From positions 7,569,315 to 7,633,314 of the forward strand of contig CM041199.1 of the NCBI GenBank assembly GCA_023078555.1: DNA of 64,000 nucleotides, written 5' to 3'. The position numbers and the translations under genes are program-made. The notes under the pieces are model-generated. The model worked only from the letters and a program-made list of their open reading frames with translations. It was not told the origin of the DNA and did not search any database. Source of the DNA: Ulva prolifera (Eukaryota > Chlorophyta > Ulvophyceae > Ulvales > Ulvaceae). This document shows, piece after piece, positions 59,201 to 64,000 of this stretch (positions within the stretch are counted from its first letter, which is position 1; each line of letters begins with the position of its first letter).

Positions 59201-61681
59201 TCATCTAACATCGCTCCCGGGAATGTGGGCTCATGGTGCGTGTTTTCACGTAGCGATATCATGGCACCTGATGCTGGATGTTGGGTTGCACAATATCCGG
59301 CCCCAATTGTGTGACGTTTGGAGTGTGACGGTTGGAGCTCATAACAGGTTTTCTGGCAGGCAACGCAAGCTACTGACACAATCCACTGCGGGCGCGGCCA
59401 TGCCATGGTCCGTGTGCCTGTCGGATGAGAACAACGCAACCGGCTGCATGATCCAGAGGCATACAGCGCCGGTCGCGGCTCTCGGAGTTGGAAATGTCCC
59501 TGTGAATCCGGTGACGCAGTCATGCATACGTACATACGCAGCTTTGGCTGGCATCACCGGCCGGGCTGTGATACGGCCTAGTGCCATGACTGCGTGAGTG
59601 GATTTGTGTGTGAATTCCTAGCGACGGCTCGCTGCCCGGCCTCTGTCCTGTGTAACTACATACGCAGCTGTGTGGAACTTCTGCACACTGAAGCAGATGT
59701 GCACAGTGAAGCACGGGCGGCAAGCAGCGCACCGGTTGCGAGGGTACCCCGGCACCTCTGCGAGCACCGCCGGCAGGCCGCCGTTCTGCAGCTTCGACCC
59801 GACGTTCCTCCGCACGTCGTCCGGGTTGATGTACGTCGTCACACCCAGCAGCGGCGCCAGCACCGAGCCCTCCGCCCACTTCCGCGGCTTGAAAGCGACC
59901 GCCGTGCCCGACCCCACTGCCGCCCCGTTTGCCTCCACGACCTCTTGCAGAAGCATTGATGCGAGCAGGCGGAGCAGGGGCGGGTGAGCAGTGATGGCCG
60001 CGAGCGGCGCCAGCAGCGTGCCCATCGCCGTGGCGTCCGTCGCCGCAAACTCAAACGAGGCGACGTCGGCAAACGCGGCACGCAGGACGTCGCGCCAGAC
60101 GTCCGTCGCGGCTGCGGCGGAGTCCGGGGTGGGGGCGGAGAGGTCGACGGCACGCGCAAGGAGCGCCGCGGGGACGCCGCCGGCGGATAGAAGCTTCCGG
60201 AAGGCGCGGCGGTTTCGGCCGCCCTCAAAGTAGAGGTCGTCCACGACGTCGGACTGCAGCTTCTCGTACACACTGACTGCGATCCTGCATCATGGAAGGT
60301 GCGCTGCATACACTGGGGAACAGGTGTCTGAAGCACATAGGTGCAGGCAGCATGCTGCAGGTGCGATCGGAAAAAGCCCGCATGCGAGGTTGTACTTTGC
60401 ACACTCTGTGCTGACAAGGTGACTCAGCAGTGCAGCTGTGGAAGTGTCCGGAATCGAGGCGGGCAGAGCCCTCTGACGCCGAACACCGCAACGGAATGTT
60501 GACCGCAACATTCCGCTCTCCCGTGGAAGGTCATTGCCTCACAACATGCATGCATGTCAGTTACCACAGGGCCACAGCTCACATCAATGGCGAGCGCACC
60601 GGTCGAGCCAGAAGCTGACAAACTCCGGGTCAACCCCCGTCACGCCCTGCGCCCGCTGGAAAGCTGCGCACAGCCCCGAGAGCGCCTGCGAGCCGGCCAT
60701 GCGCAGCCGCGTCAGCGCGCTGCGTATCGCGCGGTTGCCGGAGTCACCCGAGACGTCGCCGCCGGCGGAGACCGGGACGTCGACGACGGAGGCGGTGGAC
60801 GCGGGCATCGGCGCGGCTGGGTCGGCGCCGATGTCTGAGAACTTGACGGAGATGCCGAGGATGGTCTGCAGGGCTGCTGCAGCCGCGCCGCGGTCTGGAG
60901 GCACCGTGGCCGCGGCAGAGGCGGGCCGGGCCGGCTGCAGGGCCACAAGAGGGATCACGTGGGTGGGTCACAAGGACATGATCACAGCATGCACGCAGCT
61001 GTAGGAGACAGAGGAATCAACTTGCGGACACCTGTCGATTCTAGCAGATAATCATGTGGCAGTTATGGACTGACTGAGCGCCGGAGGTGCATGTAACATT
61101 CGAGTCGCGGGAGACGTAGGAAATTGATGCTCGGGCAACACGCGCAGGCTCACATTGTGAACATGGAGCATGAACTGCATCCATGCAGCAGGGTATAAAC
61201 CCCACACAGCTGGACGGTGTTTGGACATGGATGGACTCGATGCAGAGTGTCATCACAGGAAAGAACGTGCCAGATTCCACGCCAAGAACTCTGTTACCCA
61301 CGCTGGAACGGGGGGTGGCGTAGGAGCTCTTGTCGCACTTCGCCGACGGTGGGGTCTGCCCTGTAGTGCCGAATTTAGAGCGGGCACGATGCCACCAGCT
61401 GCTGCACCCCCAGGTCCTTGCGCTCCTATTTGCAAGCCAAGCGCCTCAACCAGCCCCTGCAGGGTGGCGGCCGAGAGACCGCTGCCCCCAGGTCCCGCGT
61501 TCATGGGAGCAGCAGCTGCTTGCGCTGGCGCGGGTTGCGGCATTGGGGGTTGGCTTGGTGTGGCTTGGGGACCGGATGGTGGCGGGCGGGGGTGCTGTGC
61601 TGATGCAGTTGGCCCAGCCGAAGCAGCAGGTGCTGTTGAGCTCCCTGTCGCCTGTTGCGTCGATGAACCACCTGCACTTGC
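53232..61681 (-). CDS. Fusion of a Ufd2-type E4 core with a BIRC6-type E2 domain
   Basis: Exons 61298-61681, 60600-60934, 59748-60284, 58144-59194, 57071-57444, 56324-56540, 55713-55991, 55106-55310, 54243-54499, 53851-54096 and 53232-53579 agree in phase at all ten junctions, giving 1410 residues; the first exon is missing. After a Pro/Ala-rich N-terminus, residues about 130-1130 follow the Ufd2 core: DGFALGVTAVALSFVTPVLN, then ECAYLAVRAVQVGLLPSV, then KYHFDKFTMRHNVDAVLREL, then FLRALLNDLSYLMDDSFDRI. The C-terminal part is a complete UBC domain as in BIRC6: [44 protein letters not shown] (catalytic Cys about 1271, codon 53923-53925) and VSIQAMVFVGDPYFNEPN. No U-box is visible. Ufd2 extends ubiquitin chains together with an E2 and Cdc48; here the E2 appears built in (inference). 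One donor is GC (56323). Confidence 0.93.
53817..53841. repeat. 25-nt G tract in a UBC-domain intron
   Basis: On the transcribed strand it is a C run starting about 9 nt after the GTGCTTCAA donor at 53850. It lies between the two exons that carry the catalytic core of the E2 domain. Confidence 0.95.
59544..59656 (+). mobile_element. Short retroposon-like insertion in an intron of the E4-E2 gene
   Basis: TACATACGCAGCT occurs at 59531-59543 and 59657-59669, a perfect 13-bp target duplication. The 113-bp insert shares its 3' half with the 31460 copy and ends 'tgtcctgtgtaac'. It sits in the intron between 59194 and 59748. Confidence 0.85.
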
Positions 61682-63024
61682 CTGCAAGACAAGGTCTGGG
61701 TGTCGCGAGCTGCCGGTTTCTGTGCAAAAGTATGACCTCGACAGACCGTTCACGGTGCCTGGCAGTGTGCCTTGCACGGCCACAGAGCATCTGCGAACGC
61801 AAGGTAAGGACTTATAGCCTTCAGAGTGTTATGCAGCTCTGTGATCGGGGAAAGGAGTGGTGGCATGGAGAGATACCTGTGGTTTTGCTCGCTGTTTCGT
61901 TCTGCTTTTTTTCTTCTGTGGCTCTGTACAACATCATTACACCTTACAGTTCTTACACACAACTTGCGAGAGTCTACGTGCATTGCACTGCAACTGCGCG
62001 TAACACTGTGACATGCTGTGGCATGCCGCGTTGTGCGGCAGTTGGAGAGCAGGTTGACCGCGGACCTTGTTCTGCAGAATTGCCCTCACCGTTGTTGGCC
62101 AGACCAGCCACATTTGACACATCTTCGCCCTGCATACAGCTTGCGTGTTGTAGCGACAGCTTCTGTAACACCAAAACTACCAATACATCGCCATTCGACG
62201 CAGGTCGTCCACGAACGGGCGAGCAGAGGATTCGAGGACATCCCATGCAGCTGCATTCAAGGCAATATGCTGAAAAATGTATGGCGCGTGATGTCGCACC
62301 AGAGACATGGCGATCGCCGCTTGTAGCTCCCAGTCATCTTCGTCCATTGCGACAAACAGCTAGAGGTGAGCTCTGCAAACCGAAAGCGATGGCCGTGAAC
62401 AGCTGGAAGCTATCAATCAAAATATGACACGAATCTCGTCAGACAAATTGCAGCTATATATGCGAGTAGGCCGAGCACACTGTACAAATGGGGAGAACCT
62501 GCACGATTTTCCTGCGTTCCGGATTTCGAGAGTCAGGCCACACGATGCAAGTTCTTGCCTAGTATGCTTGCGTGTTTCCGTTCTGCTCTGTACTCGCGTC
62601 AGGTTTGTGTCCTGAGTCCTGATCGACAGGCCGCGCATGCATTGATGCGACGCTTGACCGACTGGGCACGCTTGCACAAGCACCAGTGCTTGCCATACGT
62701 CCTCATGCCGCACCAATGCTATACACCTCTCGCTCCACATAGGCTTATGTGCATTCTACGTGAAACCCGCTTTCTGCAGTCCTGTTCAGAGCTTTTGGCG
62801 GGTGCATATCGACACTTGGCTTACGTGCCGACGTGTGCACATCCCTTTGCCGTGCGTCGGATCCGCTATATTCGCATGCCCTCTGCTAATGCTGAGAGTG
62901 TATCTGTCTGCAAAAGCTGATGTGAGGAAGCTGCCTGCTGTGAGCAAGGTATCAGTCGGGCAGCGATGCGAACACGTCTCCGCATCGTGTCACACGGAGC
63001 CACCTCACCCGCGTAAAGGATGTA
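61682..63024. other. Region without a recognised gene, between two divergent genes
   Basis: The minus-strand E4-E2 gene and the plus-strand TMEM184-like gene point away from each other here, so the first exon of the former and both promoters should lie within it. I could not identify the first exon, nor any element I can name. Confidence 0.4.
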
Positions 63025-64000
63025 ATGCAGCTTTATAGCTTTAGAAATGTAGCAGATGCGATATTTCTGCTCGTCGCGTTGGCCCTGGCGGTGTCCTCGT
63101 TTTTGTTGATTACATCAACACTGGTTGACCATCTGCGGAACTACAGATATCCAGCTCTACAGGTACGGCAATGCCAGAATCTGCGTGCATCGGTTAGGTT
63201 TGACTGCTATTTCGGTGTTCAGCGTGGCCAGATGACGCGAGGCACATTCTGTGCAGACATGTTGCATGCGGATACTGCTCCTTGCTCCCATCTACGCGCT
63301 GGTCTCCTGGTGCATGATGGTATTCCTGCCCATCTCTTCCTACATAGAGATCTTCCGGGACATTTATGAGGCATACACATTGTACTGCTTCTGGGTCATG
63401 CTGGTGCTGTGGTGTGGGGGCCAAAGGAGAGTCATCGAGATCATCGACCGACAAGAGGCTATGGGATGTTATCTGTGTCCACTGGTTCAGCCCTGTGGCT
63501 GTGGTCTACCGGTGTATCGCTTCCGCAATTCAACATCCCTCTTCAGGTATGCGCAACGTACCCCCTGCTCGACCTATCCCAAACCACCATGGCCATCTGT
63601 GCAGCTGACTGCAAGTGTTGCCCTCTTCTCATGCGTCCGTCTCCGTACCTTCCCGATTGTCATGCTATCGAGACATGTTGCCCGAAGGCAACAAGCTTTC
63701 TCAACTGTCGCAAGCATCGGCCATCCTCCTCACATTTGTCTGGCAGGCCTCGCATGATCATCCTTCATTCTGACCCGCCACAGTCCCCATTGCGCCATCC
63801 CGCATGCGGCCACACCATCACCCCAGGCTGCATGTGCAGGTACCTCCGCATCGCCATCATGCAGATGATGCTCGTCAAGCCGCTCGCAGGCTTGATCTGC
63901 GCCGTGCTCGCCGCCTCCCCTGCCCCTGCCACACACGCACACAGCCGCCACGTCCGCTCCCTCGTCCTCATCTCCACCGCCGTCGCCATGCACTCCATCT
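63025..64000 (+). CDS. TMEM184/OST-alpha-like multi-span membrane protein (5' part)
   Basis: Exons 63025-63162, 63257-63546 and 63840 to beyond the window edge join in phase. From MQLYSFRNVADAIF, exon 1 gives a first span (LVALALAVSSFLLITSTLVD) and the family's HLRNYRYPALQ. Exon 2 gives RILLLAPIYALVSW and EIFRDIYEAYTLYCFW, matching the family's second and third spans and its conserved RD.YEA motif. Exon 3 starts YLRIAIMQMMLVKPL, the typical QF..KP-like segment. Related proteins are seven-span tonoplast or vesicle proteins, and OST-alpha transports organic solutes; the substrate here cannot be told. The exon-1 ATG is plausible but an earlier exon cannot be excluded. Donors are GTACGG and GTATGC. 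Confidence 0.88.

Noticed and set aside
1-64000. Prokaryotic features (CRISPR arrays, operons, Shine-Dalgarno sites)
   Set aside because: All identifiable genes are split by spliceosomal introns; the direct repeats present are satellites or target-site duplications without spacer regularity.

Overview
The window looks like nuclear DNA of a green alga. The clearest evidence is a plastid ferredoxin-NADP+ reductase whose exons match the chlorophyte type closely (48197-50485). Every gene I can model is broken by spliceosomal introns of about 65-800 nt. These introns have a GC-rich donor, most often GTGCGC or GTGCGG, and an acceptor of the form YGCAG. The DNA is moderately GC-rich, full of TGCATG/TGCATGCA, and loaded with short repeats. 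A prasinophyte such as a Pyramimonadales alga would fit, but the species assignment is inference.

Left part, 1.4-33.7 kb: a one-sided array of six related minus-strand genes (A 1406-3869, B 4664-7722, C 9697-11759, D 19470-21304, E 25147-28177, F 31075-33673). Each encodes a small type I membrane protein: a signal peptide ending at a GTGCGC/GTGCGG donor, a short acidic Tyr-rich ectodomain, one membrane span running into a CCC.PC cysteine cluster, a basic patch and a Pro/Ala-rich tail. A and B are a recent tandem pair; D, E and F form a second subfamily; C stands apart. Between them lie an unidentified minus-strand gene (12.5-13.35 kb), a plus-strand gene with a possible zinc-binding motif (13677-14792) and an internally deleted copy of it (about 16180-16600), and a conserved block just downstream of D, E and F that may be exons of a second gene family. 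Several insertions have intact target-site duplications: a hAT-like MITE family (8-bp duplications) and a short retroposon family whose copies end near TTGTAAC (12-18-bp duplications).

Right part, 36-64 kb: host genes that can be identified. These are a TMEM65-type mitochondrial membrane protein with an added EF-hand (36006-38621, complete 290-residue model), a 20-cysteine secreted or GPI-anchored glycoprotein (39962-40678, start unresolved), a Gln-rich coiled-coil protein (44170-46125), ferredoxin-NADP+ reductase (48197-50485), a very large ubiquitin-pathway gene (53232-61681) and the start of a TMEM184/OST-alpha-like membrane protein that runs off the right edge (63025-64000).

The most striking object is 53232-61681. 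Eleven minus-strand exons, with matching splice phase at all ten junctions, encode a Ufd2-type E4 core. Where Ufd2 normally ends in a U-box, this protein ends in a complete E2 ubiquitin-conjugating domain of the BIRC6 type, with its catalytic cysteine. An E4-E2 fusion without a U-box is, to my knowledge, undescribed. All gene models were read by eye from reading frames, splice sites and remembered family motifs; no database search was run.
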